DNA of 64,000 nucleotides, taken from the NCBI RefSeq assembly GCF_001766415.1, contig NZ_MKXO01000002.1, positions 275,620 through 339,619 of the forward strand. Reading direction: 5' to 3'. Positions 1 through 8,612 of this stretch are shown one piece after another; the first letter of the stretch is position 1, and the number at the start of each line of letters is the position of its first letter. Under the pieces are notes generated by a model. The model did no database searches. It was not told the origin of the DNA and worked only from the letters and a program-made list of their open reading frames with translations. The position numbers and the translations under genes were made by a program. This DNA is from Exiguobacterium aurantiacum. GTDB taxonomy: Bacteria; Bacillota; Bacilli; Exiguobacteriales; Exiguobacteriaceae.

Positions 1-30
1 ATGCCGCCTCCCCCTTTTATATGCGACGAC

Positions 31-1161
31 TCATCCCACTTCACGAGCGCTAATTTGCGCAAATAAATTGATTTGCCGTGTCAAAATTTTCGATTCATCG
101 AACCGTTCCTCGACGACTTCGCGACCTCGGCGACCGTATGATTCGATCCGATCTGAATGCTCGATGAACGACTCCATCGCCTCCGCGAGCGCTTGCGGAC
201 AGGCCACCGGGACGAGGTATCCCGTCTCTCCGTCAATGACTTCTTCTCGACAACCGCGGATGTTGGTCGCGATGACCGGAAGACCTGACGCCATCGCCTC
301 TAAAATGGAACGGGGGAGCCCTTCCCGATAAGACGGTAACAGAAAGACGTCATGACGGTTGAACAAAGACGGGGTGTCTATGACGTATCCGACGTAATGA
401 ACGTTCGGATTGTCTACCAAGTGAGCTTCAACGAGTTTGGCGGTCTCTTGATCCCGCTCATTCGACAGCAACTCTCCGGCAATCGTGAGTGTCGCTCCCG
501 GATGACGCGCAGACACTTCCTGAAACGCCTCGAGTAGATCGAGGATCCCCTTTTCTTTGACGAGGCGACCGACGAACAGAAACTTTAACTGCTTCGGGTC
601 AACTGTTTTTTCAAGCGGTTGGAATCGAGTCAAATCAATCCCGTTCCCGAGATGAAGCAGACGGTCATCGCTTTTAAATTGTCGGGTCTTGGCGAGCGAA
701 TAATCTTCCTCACTTTGGAGCAGCAGCCAGTCGGTCGCGAGTGCGGCAAGCGATTTTTCGAGCCAAAACACGAGTTCATAGGCGACCCGGCTCATCCGTT
801 CATGGAAGTAAAAGCCATGGGCCGTGTACAGAATGTGTGGGGTGCGGGCGATTCGGGCCGCAACCCGTCCGAGCGCGGCCGCAACCGGCGTATGGACATG
901 GATCGCGTCATACTTCTCCCGTCTGAGCAAGGCAACGAGCCCTTGAATCGTCTGCACGTTCCGCTTCGGATGGAATTTGCGATCGATAGGCAGCGTATGG
1001 ATGACCCAACCTTCCGACCGCAACCGGTCCGTCCGGTCACCGTAGGCACAGGCGACATCGACTTGGTGCCCTTCGGCTTTCAGCGACTCGATGAGCGGAC
1101 GCAACAGGACGTCAGCGGTCACGTCGACCGCGCAGAATTGAAGGATCTTTAAAGGCGCCAT
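31..1161 (-). CDS. Glycosyltransferase family 4 (GT-B fold), exopolysaccharide operon
   Basis: Predicted retaining GT-B glycosyltransferase that moves a sugar from an NDP-sugar to a growing lipid-linked glycan on the cytoplasmic side of the membrane. The 376-residue protein has an N-terminal acceptor domain beginning LKILQFCAVDV, and a C-terminal donor domain with FVGRLVKEKG and the GT4 E-x7-E element in YREGLPRSILEAMASG. The frame is open 99 bases further upstream, but ATG at 1161 has AGGAGG seven bases before it and gives the usual family N-terminus. It overlaps the end of the preceding dehydrogenase gene by 13 bases, so translation is probably coupled. An AAAGGGGGAGG site beyond its stop shows the operon runs off the window. 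Donor and acceptor are unknown. Confidence 0.88.
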   Translation of the reverse strand: MAPLKILQFCAVDVTADVLLRPLIESLKAEGHQVDVACAYGDRTDRLRSEGWVIHTLPIDRKFHPKRNVQTIQGLVALLRREKYDAIHVHTPVAAALGRVAARIARTPHILYTAHGFYFHERMSRVAYELVFWLEKSLAALATDWLLLQSEEDYSLAKTRQFKSDDRLLHLGNGIDLTRFQPLEKTVDPKQLKFLFVGRLVKEKGILDLLEAFQEVSARHPGATLTIAGELLSNERDQETAKLVEAHLVDNPNVHYVGYVIDTPSLFNRHDVFLLPSYREGLPRSILEAMASGLPVIATNIRGCREEVIDGETGYLVPVACPQALAEAMESFIEHSDRIESYGRRGREVVEERFDESKILTRQINLFAQISAREVG

Positions 1162-2474
1162 AAGTGGACCTCCTCTGGCTTCGTCGCTCGGTTTAAGATA
1201 CCTTTTAAATCCATGACGATCCCTCGTCCCATCTTCAACTGACGTTCGGCGATTTTCCAACCGGCACTCACGAATTCATCGTGTGAGACGGCGTAGATGA
1301 CGACTTCCGCCGGCTTGAGCTCATGGTACGGTTTTACTTGGATCCCGTATTCTTGTTCGACTTCCTCATGGTGGACGAGCGGGTCGTACACTTGCACCTC
1401 AAGGCCGAACTCCTCGATTTCCCGCACGAGTGTCGCGACTTTTGAATTACGGATATCACTGACGTTCTCTTTGAACGACATGCCGAGCACGGTGACCCGT
1501 GAGCCGAGTACCGGCATGTTTTGACGGATCATCGTTTTAATGAGCGACGTGGCGATGAAGCTGCCCATCGTCTCGTTGATGCGCCGACCGGCTAAAATGA
1601 CCTCAGGGTGATAGCCGAGCATCTCAGACTTCATCGTCAAATAGAACGGGTCGACCCCGATACAATGGCCACCGACGAGCCCAGGCCGGAAGTTCAGGAA
1701 GTTCCATTTCGTTCCGGCCGCTTCTAACACTTCAAGCGTATCGATGTTCATCCGCTCGAAGATGATCGCGAGCTCATTCATCAATGCGATGTTCAAGTCT
1801 CGCTGCGTGTTCTCGATCACTTTCGCGGCTTCGGCGACTTTGATGGACGAAGCGCGATGCACACCGGCATCGACGACCGTCTCATATACGGCTGCGACGA
1901 TATCAAGCGTCTCCTCATCCTCGGCGGCGACGACTTTCTTGATCGTCCGGAACGTGTTGACCCGGTCCCCTGGATTGATACGCTCTGGCGAATAGCCGAC
2001 TTTAAAATCAATCCCGGCCCGTAGACCCGACTCTCGTTCGAGCAGCGGGATGCATTCTTCTTCCGTCAGTCCAGGGTAAACGGTCGACTCGTAGACGACA
2101 ATCGCCCCCGGCCGTAGGTGCTTGCCGACGGTTCGCGTCGCGCTACAGATCGGACCGAGGTCCGGCTGATTTTGTTCGTTGATCGGCGTCGGTACGGCGA
2201 TGATGATAAAATCCGCCTCTTCAAGCTGTGATGCGTCGGTCGTATATGCGACTGAGGCGATTTCAAGCGATTCCCGCTCGACTTCTCGCGTGCTGTCGAG
2301 ATGACCGTTCAGTTCGTTGATGCGGGCCTCATTAATATCAAATCCGATGACGTCTCCGACTTCTCCGAGCGCGACCGCGACCGGGAGACCGACGTACCCG
2401 AGTCCGACGACGGCGATATGGCGATTGGCAATGGTTCTTCGTGCTGTCCGTGATTCTGAGATGAGTTTGTCCAT
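1149..2474 (-). CDS. Nucleotide-sugar 6-dehydrogenase (UDP-GlcNAc/ManNAc dehydrogenase type)
   Basis: NAD-dependent enzyme that oxidises C6 of a UDP-sugar to the uronic acid, feeding exopolysaccharide synthesis in the cytoplasm. Seen: N-terminal Rossmann motif GLGYVGLP, central helix domain, and the active-site cysteine in GGHCIGVDPFYL. The GVDPFYLT form is typical of the UDP-N-acetylhexosamine (TviB/WbpA-like) branch rather than UDP-glucose dehydrogenase. Two in-frame ATGs lie six bases apart. The one at 2480 is only 3 bases from GGAGG, the one at 2474 is 9 bases away, so 2474 is preferred. With the uronate epimerase at 5226-6254 it could make UDP-GalNAcA or a related uronate, as TviB/TviC do; that pairing is inference. 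Confidence 0.9.
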   Translation of the reverse strand: MDKLISESRTARRTIANRHIAVVGLGYVGLPVAVALGEVGDVIGFDINEARINELNGHLDSTREVERESLEIASVAYTTDASQLEEADFIIIAVPTPINEQNQPDLGPICSATRTVGKHLRPGAIVVYESTVYPGLTEEECIPLLERESGLRAGIDFKVGYSPERINPGDRVNTFRTIKKVVAAEDEETLDIVAAVYETVVDAGVHRASSIKVAEAAKVIENTQRDLNIALMNELAIIFERMNIDTLEVLEAAGTKWNFLNFRPGLVGGHCIGVDPFYLTMKSEMLGYHPEVILAGRRINETMGSFIATSLIKTMIRQNMPVLGSRVTVLGMSFKENVSDIRNSKVATLVREIEEFGLEVQVYDPLVHHEEVEQEYGIQVKPYHELKPAEVVIYAVSHDEFVSAGWKIAERQLKMGRGIVMDLKGILNRATKPEEVHLWRL

Positions 2475-2490
2475 GTCCATCTGCCTCCAG

Positions 2491-3858
2491 TTATTGTGAA
2501 ATTTGATTCATCAACTTTTCGACGACGATGACTTTTCCGTTCGGGCCTCGAGGAATTTGTTTGACCGGCGTCAACGTAATCTCGACGCCGTCTCCGACGA
2601 GCTCTTTCAATCCCCGTCGAAGCACTTGTTCATGCGAAGAGGTAAAGCGATTTGGGTCTTTGATGTAGCGCATCTCGATGTGATGCAAATCGAACTGCCG
2701 AAACTGGACTTGAATGACCGAGTTCGGGAGCTCGCTGACGATCGTCGTCAAATCCCCTTCATAGACTTTGAGTCCTTTTGGCGTGACGATGAAATTCGAT
2801 TGCCGTCCCTCGATCGACTCGACATACGTCCCGCCTTGACCGCACGGACAAGTCCCTTCCCCAAACTTCATCCGGTCCCCGATCCGGTAGCGGACGAGCG
2901 GTGTGCCGTGGGTCGTAAAGCTCGTGACGAGAATTTCGCCGTCCTCCCCGTAAGGCTCGATGACCCCCGTCTCGTGATGAAGGTGCATCCGTCCATGACT
3001 GCACTCGCTCAAAATCGGTGCGCCTTCTGAAGAAGCGTATTGGTCGAACACGGGCGCGTTGAACGCTTCTTCAAGCAACGACCGTCCAAACGCCGTGATT
3101 GTCTCTGACGTCGGGAACAAGGCGATCAGTTGGAAGTCGAGTTTGATGTTGTGCGCTTTAATGTATGAGGCCAGGTCAATCATGGCGGACGGGGCGCTAT
3201 CGAGAACGCTTGGTTTGAACCGATTCAGTTCTGCGATATAGTGCGGGATATTCTCCTCGGTCAGATGGAACAACGACAGCAGTAGTTGATTCATCGGACG
3301 ATTATACCGCCAAAACACGGGTTCCGCTTGATCCGGTTCACAAATGACGCGTCCCGTGAAACTGGCTCGTTTCATCCCTTTTTTAAAGCCGTGTTGTTCT
3401 TTAAAGTAATCCAAATGGGCCATCCGGATCTGATAATCTTCCGCTGTGAATTTCACTTGGAGCGACGCACCGGTCGTCCCGCCTGTCTTGCCGATAATGT
3501 CTGTCTTCACGTGCGAGTAGATTGCCGGGGTCGAGCGGACCGTTTCCTTCTCGAGTATCGGAATCTGTTTTAGATCTTCAATCGAGTCGAGCGGGAGCGA
3601 TACGCCGGCCTCGTCGAATAACTGACGGTAATAGTCATTGTTCGCTTCGCAAAATGCTAAAAAGTCATTGAGTCGTCGAAGCTGGTCTGCTCGAACGGCC
3701 GCGTCATCCGTCGGACGGTTGCGTAGTGCGGCAAGCTCCTGCTCGTACGCTTTCCCGTAACGCTCTTGTGACAACTTCAAGCCATAAAGTGACGTCATCC
3801 AGTTTTGAAGGCGGATCGGCGCCTTAAAATATACGTCCCGCAACGCGAAGATTGCCAT
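2491..3858 (-). CDS. CapK/PaaK-like adenylate-forming enzyme, copy 1
   Basis: 455-residue member of the phenylacetate-CoA-ligase-like (CapK) branch of adenylate-forming enzymes. Such proteins are common in capsule and exopolysaccharide loci but their substrates are mostly unknown. Seen: the phosphate-binding loop KTGGTTGASLQ, FDQYASSEGAP, and the adenine/ribose region LVRYRIGDRMKFGEG followed by a CPCG pair, which in PaaK-like proteins may bind metal. A tail ending PRGPNGKVIVVEKL holds the expected C-terminal lysine region. ATG has AAAGGGGAG seven bases upstream. It is closely related to the next gene along the operon, so the pair arose by tandem duplication. Likely role: activation of an acyl or amino-acid substituent for the polymer (inference). 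Confidence 0.8.
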   Translation of the reverse strand: MAIFALRDVYFKAPIRLQNWMTSLYGLKLSQERYGKAYEQELAALRNRPTDDAAVRADQLRRLNDFLAFCEANNDYYRQLFDEAGVSLPLDSIEDLKQIPILEKETVRSTPAIYSHVKTDIIGKTGGTTGASLQVKFTAEDYQIRMAHLDYFKEQHGFKKGMKRASFTGRVICEPDQAEPVFWRYNRPMNQLLLSLFHLTEENIPHYIAELNRFKPSVLDSAPSAMIDLASYIKAHNIKLDFQLIALFPTSETITAFGRSLLEEAFNAPVFDQYASSEGAPILSECSHGRMHLHHETGVIEPYGEDGEILVTSFTTHGTPLVRYRIGDRMKFGEGTCPCGQGGTYVESIEGRQSNFIVTPKGLKVYEGDLTTIVSELPNSVIQVQFRQFDLHHIEMRYIKDPNRFTSSHEQVLRRGLKELVGDGVEITLTPVKQIPRGPNGKVIVVEKLMNQISQ

Positions 3859-3882
3859 GATTGAACTCCCCTTTTGTATGGG

Positions 3883-5226
3883 TCAGACGTGAAGTCGCTT
3901 CACGACCCGAATTTTTCCGTTTGGTTCTTTTTTGATGGCCGGCACATTTTTAAGACGGATTCGCATATTCGGTGTGAACAGTCGTTCCACTTCTTGCTTT
4001 AATATCGTCTCATGTTCGTTTTCGAACCGGTCCTCATCTTTGACATACAACATTTCAATCTGGTCGATCTCATGTTGGAGCACTTGGACTTGAAGTACCG
4101 AGTTCGGTAGCACGGCGACGGTCGCCGTCAAGTCGCCTTCGAACACTTTATAACCTTCCGGTGTCTCAACGTAATTCATTTGACGACCATCGATCGACGA
4201 GATGACCGTACCGGTCTGGCCACACGGACACATCTCATCGCTGAGCGTCATCCGGTCTCCGATTCGATAACGGACGAGCGGCGTGCCATGGGTGGTGAAG
4301 CTCGTGACGAGCACGTCTCCGTTCTCTCCGGCCTCAATGATGCCGGTCTCCGGATGGAGGTGCATTCGTCCATGCTGACATTCGGTGACGAGCGGTGCGC
4401 CTTCTGAAGAAGCGTATTGGTCGTATACCGGGGCGTCAAAAACTTCCTCGAGCAATGCGCGTCCCCATGGCGACAACGTTTCCGACGTCGGAAAGATGGC
4501 GATTGGCTTGAACGTTAAGCGCATATCCGTGTCTTTTAAATACTTGGCGACTTCGATCATCGCGGACGGCGAACCGTCGAGGGCGTCAGGTTGAAAGTCG
4601 TTCAATGATTCGACGTAGGCCGGGATCGTTTTCGGATGAAAGTGAACGACCGAGTAGAGCATCTGTTTCATCGGAGCGTTATAACGCCAATAGACCGGCT
4701 CTTCCTGGCCGCGCGGACAAATCATCCGATCGGTGAAACTTGCTCGTTTCATCCCTTTTGTAAAGCCGTGCTGCTCTTTAAAGTAATCCAAATGGGCCAT
4801 GCGGGCTTGGTAATCTTCGACCGTGAACCGGACTTGGAGTGCCGTCCCGGTCGTTCCACCCGTACACCCGACGATTGGTGCTTTAACATCCGAGAAAATA
4901 GTCGGTTCGGTACGGAGTGTCTCTTTCTCAAGCACTGGAATTTGTTTCAAATCGCTCAGTTGCAGAAGCGGTAGCTCCACGTGATGGCGGTCAAACAAGT
5001 CCCGATAGTAGCTATTATGCGTCTGACAAAACTTAAGGAACCGATTGAGCCGATTCAGTTGAGCTGTTTGCGGATCGACGAGCCGTCGACTTCGAAGCTT
5101 GGTCAACTCTTTTTCGTAATAGGGACCGTAACGCTCATGGTATAACTTCAACCCGTATAGCGAGATAAGCCAGTTTTGAACCGGCAACGGAGAGTTGGCA
5201 TAGATTTTGTCTTGAAGTGACATCAT
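3883..5226 (-). CDS. CapK/PaaK-like adenylate-forming enzyme, copy 2
   Basis: 447-residue paralogue of the neighbouring adenylating enzyme, sharing the N-terminal W-x-x-SLYGLKL stretch, the GCTGGTTGTALQ loop, FDQ/YDQYASSEGAP and LVRYRIGDRMTLSDEMCPCG. Substrate is unknown. The frame is open 45 bases further upstream, but the stop of the epimerase gene and an ATG overlap as TGATG at 5226, with AAGGAGGG about ten bases before it. That marks 5226 as the coupled start. Sequence divergence from copy 1 is moderate, suggesting an old duplication and separate substrates. Both copies keep the ATP-binding motifs, so neither looks degenerate. Confidence 0.8.
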   Translation of the reverse strand: MMSLQDKIYANSPLPVQNWLISLYGLKLYHERYGPYYEKELTKLRSRRLVDPQTAQLNRLNRFLKFCQTHNSYYRDLFDRHHVELPLLQLSDLKQIPVLEKETLRTEPTIFSDVKAPIVGCTGGTTGTALQVRFTVEDYQARMAHLDYFKEQHGFTKGMKRASFTDRMICPRGQEEPVYWRYNAPMKQMLYSVVHFHPKTIPAYVESLNDFQPDALDGSPSAMIEVAKYLKDTDMRLTFKPIAIFPTSETLSPWGRALLEEVFDAPVYDQYASSEGAPLVTECQHGRMHLHPETGIIEAGENGDVLVTSFTTHGTPLVRYRIGDRMTLSDEMCPCGQTGTVISSIDGRQMNYVETPEGYKVFEGDLTATVAVLPNSVLQVQVLQHEIDQIEMLYVKDEDRFENEHETILKQEVERLFTPNMRIRLKNVPAIKKEPNGKIRVVKRLHV

Positions 5227-6254
5227 CACTCGATTCCCTCCTTCAATGCATGGTGATACGTGATATACCAATCGATAAACTCATGCACCCCTTGTTCAAT
5301 CGGGGTCTGTGGTTGAAAATCAATCGCTCCATACAATTCCGATGAATCGGCAAAACTTTCCGGTACGTCACCCGGCTGCAGCGGGAGTTCGTTCACGATT
5401 GCTCGCTTCCCGAGTTTTTTCTCGATGATCCGAATAAAATCCATCAGCTGGACGGGGCTATGATTCCCGACGTTGTAAACACGGAACGGGACGTCGCTTC
5501 GGTCAGGGAGCGGGTCGTGATAGTCAAACTCTTCGTCAGCGAACGGTTGAATGTCCATCAAGCGGACGATCGACTCAATCACGTCGTCGACGTAAGTGAA
5601 GTCACGGGCCATTTGCCCATAGTTATAGACGTCAATCGGTTCACCTTTAATGATGGCTTCTGTGAATTTGTACAGCGCCATATCTGGTCTTCCCCACGGT
5701 CCATAGACGCTAAAAAATCGTAGTCCGGTCGTCTTTAGACCGAACAGATGGCTATACGTGTGGGCCATCAGTTCATTCGCTTTCTTCGAAGCCGCATATA
5801 ACGAGAGCGGATGATCGACCGGATGCTGTTCAGAGAACGGCATCTTTTGGTTCGAGCCGTACACGGAACTTGATGATGCATAAATCAATTGCTCGACCGG
5901 GAAGTTCCGGCACGCCTCAAGGATGTTTAAAAATCCGACGATATTCGATTGGATATAAGCGTCCGGATTTTCAAGACTGTAGCGGACGCCTGCTTGCGCA
6001 GCCAAGTTGACGACGATATCAGGACTCCGTTTCTCGAACACCCGTGTGACGGCCATTTTGTTCTCGAGCGAGTCCCGATACAGTTTGAAGTTCGGGTGCG
6101 TCAAGACGTAGAGACGCGCCTCTTTCAAATGAGGATCGTAGTAATCATTCACTTCATCAATGCCGACGACGTGGTGCCCTTCTCGCAACAGCCGGCGCGC
6201 CAAATGAAAGCCGATGAACCCTGCGACACCTGTGACGAGCACAGTCTTTTTCAT
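5226..6254 (-). CDS. UDP-uronate 4-epimerase (SDR superfamily)
   Basis: Extended short-chain dehydrogenase predicted to interconvert UDP-glucuronate and UDP-galacturonate, or the N-acetyl forms, with bound NAD. Seen in 342 residues: GVAGFIGFHLARR nucleotide-binding motif, the SSSSVYGSNQKMPF serine region, catalytic SLYAASKKANE (Y-x3-K), and RPDMALYKFTEAI with GQMARDFTYVDD, both characteristic of UDP-glucuronate 4-epimerases. Its start overlaps the stop of the large dehydratase gene as ATGA, and its own stop overlaps the next start as TGATG, so it sits in a tightly coupled operon. Together with the dehydrogenase at 1149-2474 it would supply an uronic acid for the polymer. Confidence 0.9.
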   Translation of the reverse strand: MKKTVLVTGVAGFIGFHLARRLLREGHHVVGIDEVNDYYDPHLKEARLYVLTHPNFKLYRDSLENKMAVTRVFEKRSPDIVVNLAAQAGVRYSLENPDAYIQSNIVGFLNILEACRNFPVEQLIYASSSSVYGSNQKMPFSEQHPVDHPLSLYAASKKANELMAHTYSHLFGLKTTGLRFFSVYGPWGRPDMALYKFTEAIIKGEPIDVYNYGQMARDFTYVDDVIESIVRLMDIQPFADEEFDYHDPLPDRSDVPFRVYNVGNHSPVQLMDFIRIIEKKLGKRAIVNELPLQPGDVPESFADSSELYGAIDFQPQTPIEQGVHEFIDWYITYHHALKEGIE

Positions 6255-8164
6255 AACGTCTTCCTCCTTTGAGTGGGGTCGCTCGAACGAATCCGAACGG
6301 GCTCGATCTGAGGCGCGAACATATCTGCCATCACTTCTTCCGGGATTTCGCTATTGGCGACGAACAAGAGGAAGGACGTCAATGCGCTTTGTTGGTCAAG
6401 CAGATGTTCAATCGTACGTAAAATTGGTTCGACCGATTTGAACGGTCGCGTACAGCCGACAAAAATTTTGTCGTACACTTGATTTTCGCTGCGTTCGCTC
6501 GTGGCAAGCAGCTCCTCATACAATTTCTCGCCCGGCCGGATTCCGCTGTATTCAATCGAAATTTGCTCAAGCGTGAAGCCGCTGAGCGTGATCATCCGTC
6601 GGGCCAAGTCGACGATTTTGACCGGCTGTCCCATATCAAGGACGAACACCTCACCGCCATTCGCGCGAACACTTGCTTGAACGACGAGCCGACTCGCCTC
6701 GGGGATGGTCATAAAGTAACGCGTCATCTCGGGATGTGTCACCGTGATCGGACCACCGCGTTCAATCTGTTCTTTGAACAACGGGACGACCGAGCCGCGA
6801 CTGCCGAGGACGTTACCGAACCGAACGACCGAGAACGTCGTCGCACTATGACGCGCTTGTTGCTGAACAATCATCTCGGCGACCCGTTTCGTCGCGCCCA
6901 TCACGTTCGTCGGATTGACCGCCTTGTCTGTCGAGATCATGACGAAACGTTCGACGTTGAACAAATCAGCGGTTTCGACCATATTTTTCGTACCATAGAT
7001 GTTGTTCTTCACGGCCTCTTTCGGGTTCCCTTCCATGAGCGGGACGTGTTTATGGGCCGCCGCATGATAGACGATCTCAGGCTCGAACTGTTCGAACACT
7101 TCCATCAACCGCGCCCGGTCTTGGACGTCCCCAATGATCGGACAAATCTCCGTTTCTGTTTGTAAGTCTTTAAGTTCACGGTCAATCGAATAAATGCTGT
7201 TCTCGCCATGCCCGAACAAGACGAGACGACCGGGTTCGAATTTGATTAACTGCCGGCATAGCTCAGACCCAATCGATCCGCCAGCACCTGAAATCAAAAT
7301 GGTCGTGCCTTTTAGCTTATGTGAGATCTCGGATACGTCGAGTTGGACCGGCTCTCGTCCGAGCAAGTCTTCGATTGCCACTTCCCTGATCTCATTCATC
7401 GATACTTTTCCGGACGCAAGCTCTGAGAGCATCGGTAACGCGTGTGATTCGACGCCCGTCTTCTCGATTCGCTTGAGCAGTTGCAGCCGTTTGCTGTAAG
7501 GCAGGGACGGGATTGCGAGAACAACGACTTCGATCCCGAGCTCTTCAATTTTTCGCTCGAGCGCATCAATCGGGCCAATGACCGGTGTCCCGTGGATATA
7601 GAGCCGTTGCAGGAACGGATTGTCGTCTAAAATACCGACGACGTTTAACACGTTCGTCCGATGTTCTTTCAACTCTTTCGTGATCTTTTGTCCTGAGTCC
7701 CCACCGCCGATGATGAGTGTCGCTTTCCCGCTCGGCGGTTCGTTCCGGAAGCGGAAGAAGGAACGGGTTCTCGCCACGATTCGGATGAACAACATTCCGT
7801 TGAACGCGAGCAGGCTCTGGACGAACAGCGCTTGATACGACACGCTTTTTAAAACGACGAGGGCAGCGCCGAGGACGAGCAGATCGCTCGTGAGCAACAC
7901 GAGGGCGAGCAATTGTAGCTCGCGCATCGAACCGTAACGCCAGTCAATCCGATAAACGCGTGTCATCCACCCTAGGACGAGCAGAGCTGTACTCTTCAGC
8001 GCTAAAATCGTCATCAACTTCGTCGTGTCGCCGGAGACGGTCGTATCATGAGCGAACAACAGTTTGAACGTGAGAAAGATGGCTGCAGCCGCAATCGTCA
8101 CGTCGAGCATCATAAGCATCGTGTTTTTTCGGTCCATCGGATAATGATTGAATCGAATAGTCAT
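6251..8164 (-). CDS. Membrane-bound nucleotide-sugar 4,6-dehydratase (CapD/WbpM/EpsC type)
   Basis: 637-residue protein with about four N-terminal membrane segments, a first Rossmann-like CoA-binding domain (TLIIGGGDSGQKI, near residue 150) and a C-terminal SDR domain starting ISGAGGSIGSELCRQ. It has STDKAVNPTNVMGATKR, in which the usual catalytic tyrosine of Y-x3-K is replaced by methionine, as is normal for the large membrane-bound UDP-GlcNAc 4,6-dehydratases. It would make the 4-keto-6-deoxy precursor of a rare amino sugar at the inner membrane face. This is the first gene of the minus-strand operon, with AAAGGTGG upstream of the start. A promoter is proposed at 8367-8394, leaving a leader of roughly 200 bases. 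Confidence 0.92.
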   Translation of the reverse strand: MTIRFNHYPMDRKNTMLMMLDVTIAAAAIFLTFKLLFAHDTTVSGDTTKLMTILALKSTALLVLGWMTRVYRIDWRYGSMRELQLLALVLLTSDLLVLGAALVVLKSVSYQALFVQSLLAFNGMLFIRIVARTRSFFRFRNEPPSGKATLIIGGGDSGQKITKELKEHRTNVLNVVGILDDNPFLQRLYIHGTPVIGPIDALERKIEELGIEVVVLAIPSLPYSKRLQLLKRIEKTGVESHALPMLSELASGKVSMNEIREVAIEDLLGREPVQLDVSEISHKLKGTTILISGAGGSIGSELCRQLIKFEPGRLVLFGHGENSIYSIDRELKDLQTETEICPIIGDVQDRARLMEVFEQFEPEIVYHAAAHKHVPLMEGNPKEAVKNNIYGTKNMVETADLFNVERFVMISTDKAVNPTNVMGATKRVAEMIVQQQARHSATTFSVVRFGNVLGSRGSVVPLFKEQIERGGPITVTHPEMTRYFMTIPEASRLVVQASVRANGGEVFVLDMGQPVKIVDLARRMITLSGFTLEQISIEYSGIRPGEKLYEELLATSERSENQVYDKIFVGCTRPFKSVEPILRTIEHLLDQQSALTSFLLFVANSEIPEEVMADMFAPQIEPVRIRSSDPTQRRKTL

Positions 8165-8612
8165 CCTGTCACCACCTTTAAAGATTGCCGAATGTAAACG
8201 GATTATTCGCTGATGCTAGATTAGTACCCGTTCGAGATTCACAATCTGAAAGAAAACCATAGCTTTTTCATAGCAACGAAATTTAGCCATCAAACAGTTT
8301 TACGAATGTATGATGGCCATTTCTTTTTGTTTGTGAATATTTCCGCACTAAATGGGTAATATTGAAAGTATATTAGTTGTGAATTAGGTGTAAATTGTCA
8401 ATAAGGAGGGGAATTTAGAAATAAGTAAGCATGCATGCTCGTCACATGACCTCTTCACGACTTGCTTACACTATCAGTCACGAGTCATTTATGTTCTTTG
8501 TCAACCGTAGTCGCGCCCTCGACCGTTTGAGCTTTCCTTGAAAACCATCACTGTTCAACCACACCACGACCTTTGAAGCAATCAAGCGCTTCTAAAAAGG
8601 AGAGACATCACG
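8165..8612. other. Divergent intergenic region of the exopolysaccharide operon
   Basis: This 448-base AT-rich stretch separates the minus-strand polysaccharide operon from the plus-strand repeat protein. I see a minus-strand sigma-A promoter (8367-8394) and an imperfect inverted repeat around 8270-8320 (GCCATCA and TGATGGC arms) with a T-rich flank on the plus side. There is also a GCATGCATGC palindrome near 8429 and GTAAGC/GCTTAC arms at 8425-8430 and 8464-8469. An AAGGAGGGG at 8402-8410 has no start codon at a useful distance. No convincing gene was found here. Confidence 0.6.
8367..8394 (-). promoter_or_regulatory. Sigma-A promoter for the exopolysaccharide operon
   Basis: Minus strand shows TTTACA, 16 bases, TATACT. 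The same stretch also contains a TTGACA a few bases further upstream, but at a poorer spacing. Start of transcription would be near 8360, leaving about 200 untranslated bases before the dehydratase gene. Confidence 0.55.

Noticed and set aside
619..1152. Plus-strand open frame of 177 codons
   Set aside because: It lies wholly antisense to the glycosyltransferase gene, has no ribosome site and no recognisable protein features; high GC at third positions opens such frames throughout the window.
6479..7165. Plus-strand open frame of 228 codons
   Set aside because: Antisense to the large dehydratase, whose motifs are unmistakable in the other strand.
8431..8541. Short open frame after AAGGAGGGG in the divergent region
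   Set aside because: The ATG is about 20 bases from the ribosome-like site and the peptide has no recognisable features; chance is more likely.
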